Position numbers and translations under genes: made by a program. Below, one piece after another: positions 45,801 to 54,575 of a stretch of 54,979 nucleotides of DNA. Source of the DNA: Thermoplasmatota archaeon (GTDB taxonomy: Archaea; Thermoplasmatota; Penumbrarchaeia; JASLWR01); the NCBI GenBank assembly GCA_030740765.1, contig JASLWR010000020.1:1-54979 (forward strand), in the 5' to 3' direction. The stretch's first letter is position 1. The number at the start of each line of letters is the position of its first letter. The notes beneath the pieces were generated by a model, which saw nothing but the letters and a program-made list of their open reading frames with translations, was not told the DNA's origin and did no database searches.

Positions 45801-47293
45801 AGAGACCCGATCTCTTCCAGTTTCATCCGAAACTCGTCTTTTGTTTCCGTAGTGATGTATTCGATATCCTGAATCTCTTCCGCGAATCCTTTCATATCTT
45901 CCAAACGGATGTTCAGATTTCTATCGAGAAAACTGTCTCTAGCTTCCACCAGCATCTTCTTTGCATGCTTGCAATATCTGTAACTTTCAATAAAATCTTC
46001 TTTCTCCTTCTGCGCGGAGGCTTTCTCCATTATCCCTTCTGCCTCGGATATGTCAACCGCTTTTTCCCTGAGGTCTTCAAAGAGGTTTTCAATTTCGGTA
46101 ACAATATTCTCGGTTAACTCTTTCGTTTTTACCGTTTTGATGTTTTCCAACAATTCCTTAAGGTTCGTTAGAGTGTTTGAAACTTCTTCGAATCGTTCTT
46201 TCATGAGTCCTTCTCTCGCAGAGAACATCAATTCGTCTGCGTTCCCCTTCTCGATTCCAAGTTCTGTTATTATCTCAATGTCCTTGTCCAGAAGTTTAAT
46301 TTTATCGATGAGAGTTTCCGATAGATAGAGTTTCTTGTCATCAATCTTGACCTTGTGAAACTCTTCGATAATAACGTCTATCTCATCAAACCGTCCTTCT
46401 TTGAGCGCTAAGATTCCGGAACGAATGATGGCCGAGAGTCCCGGGAAATCTCTGGAAGCTTCATTCTTTAATCCATCCAGCTCATTTTTCACAGCCATTA
46501 TTTTGTTCTTGTAAATGCCGATCAGGGTAGTCTTCATAACATCTTCTACCTTGTCTGTTCCCTTCTGCAGCAATAGCTTTGCCCCATCGAAATCCAAATT
46601 TTCGATTTTTACCTTTATTTCGTCCAAAAGCAGGATGATCTCGCCAGGGTCTCCACCCAATCCTGATATCTCGTCCACCTTGACTTGAACCTCATTGCAA
46701 TCCCGGTTCAGTTCAAATGTTCTTCTTTCATTGTACTGCGTTTCCAATCGAAGGGCAATCTCCAGTGCCTTGTTAAGATGTTCTTCAAGATACTTGAATT
46801 CCTTTAATCTTATCTCCTTTTGAGCAAGCTCAAATAGACCCTCTGCCTCTGAGATCTCGATTCCTTTAACTTTCTTTTCACCGATAACCTCTCTAACCTT
46901 CCGGTTCAATTCTATTATATTTGCAGGTATGGAATTACTGGGTTCTACCTCTGGTGCGGCGGTATCAGTGCTTTCCTTATCTTTCGTCTTTTCAATTAAT
47001 TCCGGCGGCTCCGATTCACGGCTTTCTTCTTCCGGTTCGACTACTAAGTTAGTCTCGAACGCTTTTTTTGCAATGGCCATGAATTTTTTTGCCTGTACTG
47101 TGAGAAGAACCGCTTTTTTCAGATTCTTTCCATCCAGTGCAAGCGTTGCATGTTTCACAAAGGCCTTTGCATCTCCAACGTCGAGCCCCATCCCTTCTAA
47201 ATCCTCCAATTCTTTTCCGATTTCATCGATGGCCTGCTTTACTCGGTCGCCCGTATCTCCCTTCGTATCCGTCTTCTCCTTTTCATCGCCCAT
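42860..47293 (-). CDS. Giant helical-repeat protein (paralogue 1 of 3)
   Basis: 1477 residues from the ATG at 47293 (MGDEKEKTDT, like the MGDEEL and MDDEEV starts of its two paralogues). It is a long chain of charged helical hairpins with the shared module near 778-832 (FKDGIRAIKAQKYLAGCRL) and 1102-1165 (FKQAVLLIKGEEYVKGCQM), and a weaker version at the N-terminus. There is no signal peptide, membrane helix or zinc ribbon. An alternative GTG at 47302 would add three residues. It is the promoter-proximal gene of the array. The protein could form an extended superhelix or filament; that is inference, and no binding partner can be read from the sequence. Confidence 0.75.
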   Translation of the reverse strand: MGDEKEKTDTKGDTGDRVKQAIDEIGKELEDLEGMGLDVGDAKAFVKHATLALDGKNLKKAVLLTVQAKKFMAIAKKAFETNLVVEPEEESRESEPPELIEKTKDKESTDTAAPEVEPSNSIPANIIELNRKVREVIGEKKVKGIEISEAEGLFELAQKEIRLKEFKYLEEHLNKALEIALRLETQYNERRTFELNRDCNEVQVKVDEISGLGGDPGEIILLLDEIKVKIENLDFDGAKLLLQKGTDKVEDVMKTTLIGIYKNKIMAVKNELDGLKNEASRDFPGLSAIIRSGILALKEGRFDEIDVIIEEFHKVKIDDKKLYLSETLIDKIKLLDKDIEIITELGIEKGNADELMFSAREGLMKERFEEVSNTLTNLKELLENIKTVKTKELTENIVTEIENLFEDLREKAVDISEAEGIMEKASAQKEKEDFIESYRYCKHAKKMLVEARDSFLDRNLNIRLEDMKGFAEEIQDIEYITTETKDEFRMKLEEIGSLFGNEQFLEASIKLPSLVEIESEMKKKIDNHNRTSEQKEQVEELKATSKELDIDISEEETQVSQAEELIEGSRFGDAIAPLDNIITSLRVKIDKKYYEIASSRFETAVNGLKANKEIIDDPERVKEEITKAKELIDKGDHVESIELSDKIIRDIDFFKEKNISAVMAELFDNSQKLIDGNKGLGIEVTVEESLLYRAKHAFENRNVESSKGLIKEARDLMFGGRIEHFEGINSSMGELGLATDETTKHISSLKGLGDAGDTAGFSEMSEKFLEIVNHTEAGEAKVLAKELITRTKGKLTKLGGLPLDLEEEKSMFKDGIRAIKAQKYLAGCRLVLGTELKLLDTEKNYFSDLSNSTMTELNLLIVEAEELGLNVSSINETVERSRALVEEDRFEEASGFAAEARSALEEMVNGELIKTIEMEMPAFEKTAEQAKELGIDFSVETNTISSNNDLKAEGNFREALKGIKETHRRLEEKVLERRKEIKIKEIEAAEQILENIEKDELHNELKFYLEMAVKALDYNDILSGEASLEEYKRKNEKRLNVLKAEELSERLSEKKGEIASLREIDIDLNGADDHLALAADSLSRYDFTSFEEAFNSLSSLLKEARSVKARERARVLVGEAKQLLGQYKDLDISLDNEKEMFKQAVLLIKGEEYVKGCQMTAEIKELLIKAKPEYLKGLLDNIHDIVNENSNMGAEVFRSEAILYKAMYLFNEERYDEILELATEAESIAMQARKDYYGSNTSPFLSEARDLLIEARACDIDTSEIENMVSKSEAHFNNNEFEEGNTLAFEARKKIRDIIHSRIPDIVNAESEALRKTIEEAEGMEVDVTEYKELFGRIEGLMADEKFPEAKEEMKGIKEKVIERITNYKKENCSSKIEEARKELATLQEETGKEQSDLVGLIDSAAEALNTEDFEAVESTLDNFLKEKDEAYRRHQEEKYQEEINQLETIITEMNNLGLEVPTEILSNLEALKQKEA

Positions 47294-47317
47294 AACAAAC
47301 ACATCTAAATATTTACT

Positions 47318-47331
47318 GATTATTAATAAAT
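47318..47331 (-). promoter_or_regulatory. TATA-like box of the helical-repeat array
   Basis: On the minus strand TTTATTAATAA lies about 27-35 bases before the ATG at 47293, so transcription would start at or within a few bases of the start codon. No clear SD is present, consistent with a leaderless or very short leader. Confidence 0.4.
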
Positions 47332-47508
47332 GACAAGTATAATGAACAGCACTAAACTGGAACTAAAAATAACTTATTATATTTAATTTAATCTACGATT
47401 AAGTGGTAAAAAGATAGGAAGGACGTCTTTCTCAGGCGAAAATAACGCTGAAAGACAATAAATAACCGCGATAACATTACACGATTGGTAGAATAATGGT
47501 GATGGGAA

Positions 47509-48834
47509 ATGAAAATGAACTGTGATCTGCATTGTCATTCCGGATATGCCGGCGGAGTGGGTAATATCTCTTTGGTCGATATCGAGAAGACCATGCCTCT
47601 GAAAGGGATTGACATAGTTGGTACGGGAGACGTTCTGCAGAAGCAATGGTTAAATACGTTAAAAAGCAGTTTTGCCGAAGAAGGGTCTGGGCTTTTTGCC
47701 ACTGCTCCGGAGGCAAACGTCCGTTTCGTACTTCAGACCGAGATAATATTCACTTCGCCCGTGGGGGAAGGGAGAAAAATGGTCCATCACGTTCTCCTTT
47801 TTCCTTCATTCGAGAGCGTGGATCTATGTCGGGAATTGATGAATAAATGGGATGTAAAGCTCAATATCGGTCGCCCTTTTATAAAATGCACTGGCAAAGA
47901 GGACCTAACGAGAAGATTATACAACATTCACGAGATAGACCCTCTTATCGAGTCAATCCCCGCCCATGTTATGACCCCGGATGGCGTTTATGGTTCAAAG
48001 AACCCAGTAACGTCCATGAAACAGTTCTATGGTGAAGGGATAGATATTATCAATTCAGTTGAGACCGGTCTCAGTGCAGATCCAACGATTCTGGGCCAGA
48101 TTCCGGAACTGGATGATTTCACTCTTATTTCGAATTCCGATGCCCATTCAGCCCAGCTTCATCGGATGGGGCGAGAGTTCACGACCCTTAACGTCAGAAA
48201 GAACGATTTCCCCAGTATTATCCATGCTATAAGAGATAATCATGTTTGCTGCACGGCAGAGTTCAATCCAACGGAGGGACGATATTTTCTTACAGGCCAT
48301 CGAAAGGGAAAGAAAGGCCATGGTGACCGATATTGCATGTATTCCCCGAGTTTCACGCCCGGTGGTGGGAAATGTCCAATTTGCAAAAAACAGCTGACAA
48401 TTGGTGTGCTGGAAAGGAGTCAGATATTGAAAGAAGCTCAGGGGGGTGATGACCGGGACTGGGGATATCGTCCGAAGAACAGTCCCGATTTCGTTCACAT
48501 GGTTCCATTGGTGGAGATCATCGCCTACACCCTTGGTATAAGATCATCTACCTCGAAACGCGTAATAGGGACCTACCACAACATGATCGAATACTTGGGT
48601 AACGAATGCGCCATGTGGTTCATGAACGAAGCTGAAATCGAGAAACGATTGATCGGGAACGTTGAGGAAAGCCTTCTCAGTAACATCCTGATGATCAAGA
48701 AAGGGGATTTCAACTTTTCTCCAATGGGTTACGACGGGACCTACGGTCGGCTCAGTATCGGAGAACGAAGGGATATTTTCGGAGTGAGGGAGGAGCATTT
48801 GATCGGGGGGCAGGCAACCCTGGACAGATGGTGA
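47509..48834 (+). CDS. endoQ: Endonuclease Q (PHP-domain DNA repair nuclease)
   Basis: 441 residues matching endonuclease Q, an archaeal enzyme (also in some bacteria) that nicks DNA 5' of deaminated bases such as uracil and hypoxanthine and of abasic sites. The PHP metal-binding domain starts DLHCHSGYAGG and continues with GIDIVGTGDVLQ, VLQTEIIF, HHVLLFP and SNSDAHSAQLHRMG. The family's zinc/helical region follows: CPICKKQLTIGVLERSQIL, then HMVPLVEIIAYTLG. The ATG at 47509 has the SD GGTGAT five bases upstream. It is divergent from the helical-repeat array and followed by repeat copy C. Length and motifs fit a functional enzyme. Confidence 0.88.
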   Translation: MKMNCDLHCHSGYAGGVGNISLVDIEKTMPLKGIDIVGTGDVLQKQWLNTLKSSFAEEGSGLFATAPEANVRFVLQTEIIFTSPVGEGRKMVHHVLLFPSFESVDLCRELMNKWDVKLNIGRPFIKCTGKEDLTRRLYNIHEIDPLIESIPAHVMTPDGVYGSKNPVTSMKQFYGEGIDIINSVETGLSADPTILGQIPELDDFTLISNSDAHSAQLHRMGREFTTLNVRKNDFPSIIHAIRDNHVCCTAEFNPTEGRYFLTGHRKGKKGHGDRYCMYSPSFTPGGGKCPICKKQLTIGVLERSQILKEAQGGDDRDWGYRPKNSPDFVHMVPLVEIIAYTLGIRSSTSKRVIGTYHNMIEYLGNECAMWFMNEAEIEKRLIGNVEESLLSNILMIKKGDFNFSPMGYDGTYGRLSIGERRDIFGVREEHLIGGQATLDRW

Positions 48835-49148
48835 AGACACATTTGCTTGAAGAATACCCATTTTCGTCCGGGAGGTTAATGTTTTTTCATTGTTTATAAA
48901 GTATGAAACCTCATCTTTTTTGCCATCTTGAAACCACATTTCTTTTCTTTTTTTGGGCTGCTTTTTCCAAAAAAGTAGTTTTGGGCCGCTTTTTGGGGGG
49001 ATTTGGGTGGGAGGGTCTAAAAAGTGGTTTTTCATCAATTATTTTAATTAATATGAGAACAAATATACGAATGGCGAGGGCGTTATGATGGCATGAAAGC
49101 CTCGCCTTAATAATTCACTGTCGAGGTAGACGTATGGGGTAGAGAGAA
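48835..49148. other. Intergenic region holding repeat copy C
   Basis: Between endonuclease Q and the coiled-coil protein. Apart from repeat copy C at 48915-49035 it contains a short AT-rich stretch (49036-49060), which may carry the promoter of the next gene, and a leader ending in GGGGTAGAGAGAA before the ATG at 49149. A minus-strand open frame over the end of endoQ and the repeat has no coding signals. Confidence 0.5.
48915..49035 (-). repeat. Dispersed hairpin repeat, copy C (short form)
   Basis: 121 bases nearly identical to copy B (25191-25364) from CTTTTTTGCCATCTTGAAA to GTGGTTTTTCAT, but lacking B's internal 53-base hairpin block. The clean absence at one point shows that the hairpin block is a separable unit. 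It lies 80 bases after the endoQ stop. Confidence 0.85.
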
Positions 49149-51794
49149 ATGGAATCAGACCTGGAAAGTGAAAAGGAGCTGGTGACACTTTCTCCCGTAA
49201 AAGATATTCAAGAGAGTATTAAGAAAGTGAGAACGTCCAGTAGTGAGGTCATTTTTAAAGACCTGTTGGCACTGACCGATCGACCGGAAGAAACGAAGGT
49301 TCCGAATACGGAACTGAGAAAGCCAGACAGTCCCCCTGTGGAATGGTCCAATGAAGACACACCTGGTGGTGTGTCACACTTTCAAGCCAAGCCAGTAGAC
49401 GACATAGAAACTTTCGTTTCTATTAGCCCTAATCGAATCTCTGATTCTATGTCGGGACTTGGCTTTTCAAGTGAAGATAAGCTTGTAGACAAGGCTCCGG
49501 AACCACCCGTTGTACTCAAACCTGCGGTAAAGAGGCAAAAGAAAGCTGTAGTGATAAGTGTCATGAGGAAAACAAGGAAAGAGGAACCTCACGAAGTCGG
49601 AACCGGGGCATTACAGAGAGATAGGGCGAAACAGGATCGAAATATTCGAATTGATCATAATTCGACGACCTTTGACCGCTCACCAGTTGTTCAGTTTGAC
49701 GAGCCAACGGATTCGCCTTCAGCGGAGAAACTAGGATTAATAAAACGTACCGGGGATAAATCTCGGTCTCCTCCGGAGATGGGATTCCTTCGTACGAAGA
49801 TACCTTCGGTGATATACAGAGAGGACGCATGGTTTACGTATAAGGATGAGAACGGTATTTTAACGTATATTGCTCTTGAAAAGGCAACCCGACGGTATCG
49901 AAAGAGATTAAGTTTTCTCTCAGTGCTCATGCTGCTTGTATCCATAATAAGTGTTCTATCATTTGCTGCAGTGGGATTCAGTCTCTACGCAGCATGTGAC
50001 CTCTGGTTTCTGATGCTGTTCCCCCTTGGTCTCTCCCTCGGCGTACTGTTCGTCCTTTTTATCGTCAGGTTTTCCCTCAGACCCCACAGGATCGTTTCGT
50101 TGATGAAACATTATTACAGGGTCGATGTTTTGGCTTTCACGGAATCGAGTGCTGTTATCTACGATCATCATGACTCGGTCAGCGATTACAGTTTTCACTA
50201 TTCAATTTTCCCTTTCGATGAAATCCGCAGTGAATTAAGCGTAATAAACAAGGCCCCGGTTTCCATACATGACGAGGAAAATGCAATATCTAGTCTCGCG
50301 AAATGTGCCGACCTGTGGAACTCGAAAATGAAGGAATTCCATGAAGTACCGGTGGCTACCAGAAACAGCTTCCTTTATCGCTGTGTGGAGTCTCTTTTAC
50401 CCTATTCCATAATCATTTCACACGACGACACCATGAGGACGGTCCGGGAGATGACGCTACCCGCCAGGTGGGATGAGGGAAAGTCCCTCTCCATGAACCC
50501 TCTCTTCGTTCAGTTTTGCGGTCTCCGTGGAATATTGGATGATTTCAATTCCCTTATTAAGAGGATCGACGAATCCATCTCGCTTCACGAAGAAAGACTT
50601 CGTGCAAACATCACTGCCACGAAACGTTATTACAGTGAATTTTCACGGTTGACGTCAAAGATGACCGGGATGTCGGGAATTACTTTTAACGATGATAACA
50701 GGCTTGAAATACCTCTCGGAGAAAATGATCCAGGTCCCGTTACACCATTGGAGAGTATAATTCGCAAGTTCGGCGACGAGACGAGGGGAAAACGGGAGTG
50801 GATCGCTGAAGAATACGATGGAAAGACAAAGGACCTTCAAGAGGCAATGGAAGCGGAGATCGAAAATGAACGGAACGAACTAGGTGGAAAGAGTTCCGAG
50901 ATCGATTTTCAGATACGGGAACTGGAATTGGAGACCGAAGGACTGCAAAAAGAGATACGACACATCGAGAGGTCCATGGAGGAACGCGGACCTGAGATTT
51001 CTGAAACTTCCGATAAGGACGGTACGAACCGGGAAAAGGAGCGCTTGGAACTGGAATGTGTGCGAATTTTGGACAAGCTCGAACGCAATGAGAAAATGCT
51101 AGCCCTTCTCACCAAACGCGCAACGGAACTGGACAATGATCTAGATGCAAAGATATTAAAAATTGAGAAAGTTTATAAAGAAAAGAAGGGTCCCATCGAA
51201 AGCGAGAAGAAAATGGAATTGGCAGATGTGGAAAAAGAATTAAACGTATTGAAGGGCCTCAGAGACGAAATTATAAAGATAGCTATTGGCAGTCGAGATG
51301 TTTTTTCAAAGATGGAGGAAAGGGAGATTCTTCCCTTCATGGAACGACTTGAAAATATTCAGAAGATACGGAATTATCTTGTCACAGCAATTGAGAACGA
51401 CAAAAATGAGCTGACACATGGAATAAAACCCACCGATGATCTTAAATTCAAATGTGAACAAACCCTGCCTCTCTCATTTCATTTTCCTTTCTGGAGTATT
51501 CAACTCAGCACGGGTGAGACCAGCGTGATACTTCCAATGCTGATGAACGAGGACGGGGAAACAGTTCGGAAGATCACCGACATGTGCGCTTCATCACAGA
51601 AGTTATTTAGAAAATTCTATCCCTCCCAGGCCGAATTCGAGGATTTTCTCGCAAAGAGAGTGAGAGCCGATGAGGATTTTTTCCCATCGAAGAAGCTGAT
51701 GGCGGCGCCGGACGATATGAAAAAGTATTCCGGAATATTGTTCACAGATAGATTTCTGAAAATGGTCAAGAAAAGGAGGCGATACCTGTGGTGA
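49149..51794 (+). CDS. Coiled-coil membrane protein coupled to a bactofilin-like gene
   Basis: 881 residues. The first 230 residues are Ser/Glu/Lys-rich and look disordered. A pair of membrane helices follows at about 253-314 (FLSVLMLLVSIISVLSFAAV, then LWFLMLFPLGLSLGVLFVLF). A globular region of about 200 residues comes next, then a long coiled coil at about 545-770 and a final mixed domain ending in KKRRRYLW. No family is recognised. The two membrane helices form a hairpin, so both large parts would face the cytoplasm. Its last codons carry the GGAGG that serves the bactofilin-like gene, with a 7-base overlap, so the two proteins are probably made together. A membrane anchor for a cytoskeletal scaffold is an attractive but untested idea. 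Confidence 0.65.
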   Translation: MESDLESEKELVTLSPVKDIQESIKKVRTSSSEVIFKDLLALTDRPEETKVPNTELRKPDSPPVEWSNEDTPGGVSHFQAKPVDDIETFVSISPNRISDSMSGLGFSSEDKLVDKAPEPPVVLKPAVKRQKKAVVISVMRKTRKEEPHEVGTGALQRDRAKQDRNIRIDHNSTTFDRSPVVQFDEPTDSPSAEKLGLIKRTGDKSRSPPEMGFLRTKIPSVIYREDAWFTYKDENGILTYIALEKATRRYRKRLSFLSVLMLLVSIISVLSFAAVGFSLYAACDLWFLMLFPLGLSLGVLFVLFIVRFSLRPHRIVSLMKHYYRVDVLAFTESSAVIYDHHDSVSDYSFHYSIFPFDEIRSELSVINKAPVSIHDEENAISSLAKCADLWNSKMKEFHEVPVATRNSFLYRCVESLLPYSIIISHDDTMRTVREMTLPARWDEGKSLSMNPLFVQFCGLRGILDDFNSLIKRIDESISLHEERLRANITATKRYYSEFSRLTSKMTGMSGITFNDDNRLEIPLGENDPGPVTPLESIIRKFGDETRGKREWIAEEYDGKTKDLQEAMEAEIENERNELGGKSSEIDFQIRELELETEGLQKEIRHIERSMEERGPEISETSDKDGTNREKERLELECVRILDKLERNEKMLALLTKRATELDNDLDAKILKIEKVYKEKKGPIESEKKMELADVEKELNVLKGLRDEIIKIAIGSRDVFSKMEEREILPFMERLENIQKIRNYLVTAIENDKNELTHGIKPTDDLKFKCEQTLPLSFHFPFWSIQLSTGETSVILPMLMNEDGETVRKITDMCASSQKLFRKFYPSQAEFEDFLAKRVRADEDFFPSKKLMAAPDDMKKYSGILFTDRFLKMVKKRRRYLW

Positions 51795-52666
51795 ACGGCT
51801 CGATGAACGTCCGACCCCCGTCGGGGGGGCCGGAGATGGATATGGCGAAAGTAAACATAGATCCCAACGACAGGGGCCTAGCCGATATTCTCCCCGATTC
51901 CAGGGAGACCTTCTTTTCCGATATCGGTAGGAACATAGTGGTAGGTTCAGGGGCGAGAGCCGGCCATCTGATGGGAAAGACCGTGAGTCTCAGAAATGGG
52001 TCTGGTGATGGAGGTCCCTATACGTCTGCCATCTCTGCTACGGGATTCGATAGCGTTTTGCTTGGCGAGCACTGTGTGGTAATGAACGACGTGTGCAGTC
52101 CCGGAGAGGTTAAGGTAGGGCGAAGTGGTCGGATCGGGAAAAACATAATCTGCGGAAGGGCGGAGATACACCGGCAAACACATGTGAACGGTAACCTGAT
52201 CGCTACCGGCGATATAGCAATTGCCAGTGATTGTGACGTTAACGGTGCCGTTATCAGTCTTGAAGGCAGTGTTACTGTCGGGGACAGGTGCAATATCGGA
52301 ATGATATATGCCAGGGGACGAGTGAGAATGGGCCAGGACATTGCCCTTGCCAACGACATTGTCATATCCGGTGATGAAAGTGTGGTTTTCCCATTGGATC
52401 GTGAGGATCCTGCAGTGACCCTTGCCCATACCTTTAACATAATAAATAAAGAAAAGATCCCCTGGGAGGAGCTTGCTTCCTACTGTTTAGATGAAACGGA
52501 TAATGCCGGATACAATCTTTCCAAGGTCATATTTAAAAAGGATGAAAAAATAATCACCCGGCGCTTGAAGGCCCTTGAGGAGAAATGGAATAAGCGGTAT
52601 GAAGTGGAGGGGACGGAGGACCTTGAGGAAAGCCATGAACGCCCGATCCAGGGGAACACGGTTTGA
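51788..52666 (+). CDS. Bactofilin-like beta-helical polymer protein
   Basis: 292 residues from a GTG at 51788, eight bases after a strong GGAGG. After a charged N-terminus of about 60 residues, residues about 70-200 show the repeating short beta strands with Gly turns seen in bactofilins: EVKVGRSGRIGKNIICGRAE, HVNGNLIATGDIAIASDCDV, NGAVISLEGSVTVGD and IGMIYARGRVRMGQD. Bactofilins polymerise without nucleotide and act as scaffolds at the membrane. The C-terminal 90 residues are helical and charged and not part of the family core. It overlaps the coiled-coil membrane gene and lies 10 bases before gltX. The call rests on repeat pattern; other beta-helical families, including acyltransferase-like hexapeptide proteins, remain possible. 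Confidence 0.6.
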   Translation: MVNGSMNVRPPSGGPEMDMAKVNIDPNDRGLADILPDSRETFFSDIGRNIVVGSGARAGHLMGKTVSLRNGSGDGGPYTSAISATGFDSVLLGEHCVVMNDVCSPGEVKVGRSGRIGKNIICGRAEIHRQTHVNGNLIATGDIAIASDCDVNGAVISLEGSVTVGDRCNIGMIYARGRVRMGQDIALANDIVISGDESVVFPLDREDPAVTLAHTFNIINKEKIPWEELASYCLDETDNAGYNLSKVIFKKDEKIITRRLKALEEKWNKRYEVEGTEDLEESHERPIQGNTV

Positions 52667-52676
52667 GGTAAGGTAA

Positions 52677-54413
52677 ATGGATGAACTTCCCAAGATCATA
52701 AGAAATCTAGTGCTGCGAAATGCTGTGGAACACAACGGGAAAGCGAACGTCGGACCGGTGTTGGGCCAGCTCATGGCTGCCGACCCAGAGATGCGAAGCC
52801 GTGCAAAAGAGGTGGCAGCCCTGGTTGGGGCGATCATCGGTGAAGTGAACCGAATGGCATTGCCGGAGCAGATCCGGGAGCTTGATGAAGCGGATCCCGA
52901 ATCTATTCTGAATATTGAGAGCAGACGAAACCAGCGGAGGGACGAACTGCCGCCTCTGGAAGGAGCGGAGGGGGGTGTTGTGATGCGATTTGCTCCAGGA
53001 CCCTCGGGCCCCCTTCATCTGGGTCACACCAGAGCGATTATACTCAACGACAAGTACGTAAAGCGCTACGGGGGCAAAATGATAATCCGGTTAGAGGACA
53101 CCAACCCGGACAAGATCGATCCCGAAGCATACGGCAGTATACTCGATGACTTGAACTGGCTGGGCATAGATTATCACGAGACAATGATACAGAGTGACCG
53201 GTTCGACCTATATGAGGAATGGAGCGCCAGATTGATAGAACTGGGCTGGGCCTACGTTTGCTCTTGCGACGTGGAGCAATGGCGAGCCCTCAAGGAACAG
53301 GGGGAGCCCTGTCCCCACAGGGAATTGCACCCCGATGTTCAGATGGAAGAATGGAAGAAAATGCTGGACGGTACCTACAGGATGAATATGGCGGTTCTCG
53401 TTGTAAAGACCGACCTCGATCATAAGAATCCCGCGGTTAGAGACTTCGTGGCAATGAGGATCAACGAGACTCCACATCCCAGAACCGGACGGAAATACCG
53501 TGTATATCCTTTGTACAATTTCTCGGTGGCCATAGACGATCATTTCATGAAATGCACTCACATACTGCGGGGTAAGGACCACCTGAACAACACTATAAGG
53601 CAGAAATATATCTATAGGTACCTGGGCTGGGATCTCCCCTACTTTCACCATTACGGGTGGGTTTCCATAAAGGACGTGCTGCTGAAGACCTCCACGATAA
53701 AGGATGGGATAATAAATGGTGATTACAGCGGTTGGGACGACATGCGCCTGGGGACCCTCAAGACCATGGCAAGACGCGGTATAAGACCCGAAGCCATAAG
53801 AGCGTACTGGGAAGAGGTTGGAACGAAGCCCGTGGACGTGCAGTTCTCCTGGGAGAATTTATTTGCGTACAACAAAAGTCTGGTGGAGAAGGAGGCAAAG
53901 AGATATTTCTTCGCAAGGGACCCTGCCAAGCTTAAGATACTGGGAATTGACCGCCTGGAGGGTAAAGCCCCGCTCTTACCAGACCGAAAAGAGTACGGTT
54001 ACAGAATAACTTCTCTCGAGAGCGACGGCGGACCCATATGCATTCTGATTGACCGGCAGGACGCGGCGGAAATGAAGGGCCTCCTGGTGGACGGTGGAAG
54101 TGTGAAAATACGCCTGAAAGACCTGTGCAACGTTGAGGTCACAGGGATTGATGACGGGGTTTTCTCGGGAAAATACGCCGGTAATGATCTGGATTGGTTA
54201 AGGAAAGGAGCAAGAATTATCCACTGGGTGCCCAGCGATCCACAGAAGAATTTGGAATGCACGGTATTGAAGCCCGATGGTACCAGTGAGTCCGGAAAGG
54301 TCGAGGCTCACGTAAGAGATGCCCATGGTGAGCTGGTACAGTTCGAGAGGTACGGTTTCGTATCTGTTAAGTTGACTGATGGGGATATTGAAGCCTGCTT
54401 TGCCCATAAGTAA
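52677..54413 (+). CDS. gltX: Glutamyl-tRNA synthetase, archaeal type
   Basis: 578 residues of the class I synthetase that charges tRNA-Glu (and, in organisms using the transamidation route, often tRNA-Gln). An N-terminal helical domain of about 100 residues, typical of archaeal GluRS, precedes the HIGH motif PSGPLHLGHTRAI at about 109-121. Then come IIRLEDTNPDKIDPEAYG, LDDLNWLGIDYHE, HILRGKDHLNNTIRQ and a KMSKS-equivalent region LLKTSTIKDGI near 336-346, followed by GDYSGWDDMRLGTLKTMARRG. The C-terminus is beta-barrel-like, as in the archaeal/GlnRS branch. The SD GAGGTAAGG precedes the ATG at 52677, ten bases after the bactofilin-like gene. A T tract (54412-54421) follows the stop and may end transcription. 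Confidence 0.95.
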   Translation: MDELPKIIRNLVLRNAVEHNGKANVGPVLGQLMAADPEMRSRAKEVAALVGAIIGEVNRMALPEQIRELDEADPESILNIESRRNQRRDELPPLEGAEGGVVMRFAPGPSGPLHLGHTRAIILNDKYVKRYGGKMIIRLEDTNPDKIDPEAYGSILDDLNWLGIDYHETMIQSDRFDLYEEWSARLIELGWAYVCSCDVEQWRALKEQGEPCPHRELHPDVQMEEWKKMLDGTYRMNMAVLVVKTDLDHKNPAVRDFVAMRINETPHPRTGRKYRVYPLYNFSVAIDDHFMKCTHILRGKDHLNNTIRQKYIYRYLGWDLPYFHHYGWVSIKDVLLKTSTIKDGIINGDYSGWDDMRLGTLKTMARRGIRPEAIRAYWEEVGTKPVDVQFSWENLFAYNKSLVEKEAKRYFFARDPAKLKILGIDRLEGKAPLLPDRKEYGYRITSLESDGGPICILIDRQDAAEMKGLLVDGGSVKIRLKDLCNVEVTGIDDGVFSGKYAGNDLDWLRKGARIIHWVPSDPQKNLECTVLKPDGTSESGKVEAHVRDAHGELVQFERYGFVSVKLTDGDIEACFAHK

Positions 54414-54575
54414 TTTTTTTTAAGGTCTATAATAAATTGTCAATATATTGAGATAAATTCTCCATTTTAATGTCCGAATCTTGATATATATTTTACTGGT
54501 AGGGAAATACTAGAACCAAAGAAATAACATGAATATTTTTTAGACTATGTATTTATGTAATAGATAGGTAATGAT

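Noticed and set aside
48544-49038. Minus-strand open frame of 164 codons at the end of endoQ
   Set aside because: It overlaps well-supported endoQ codons and the repeat, with no start signal.
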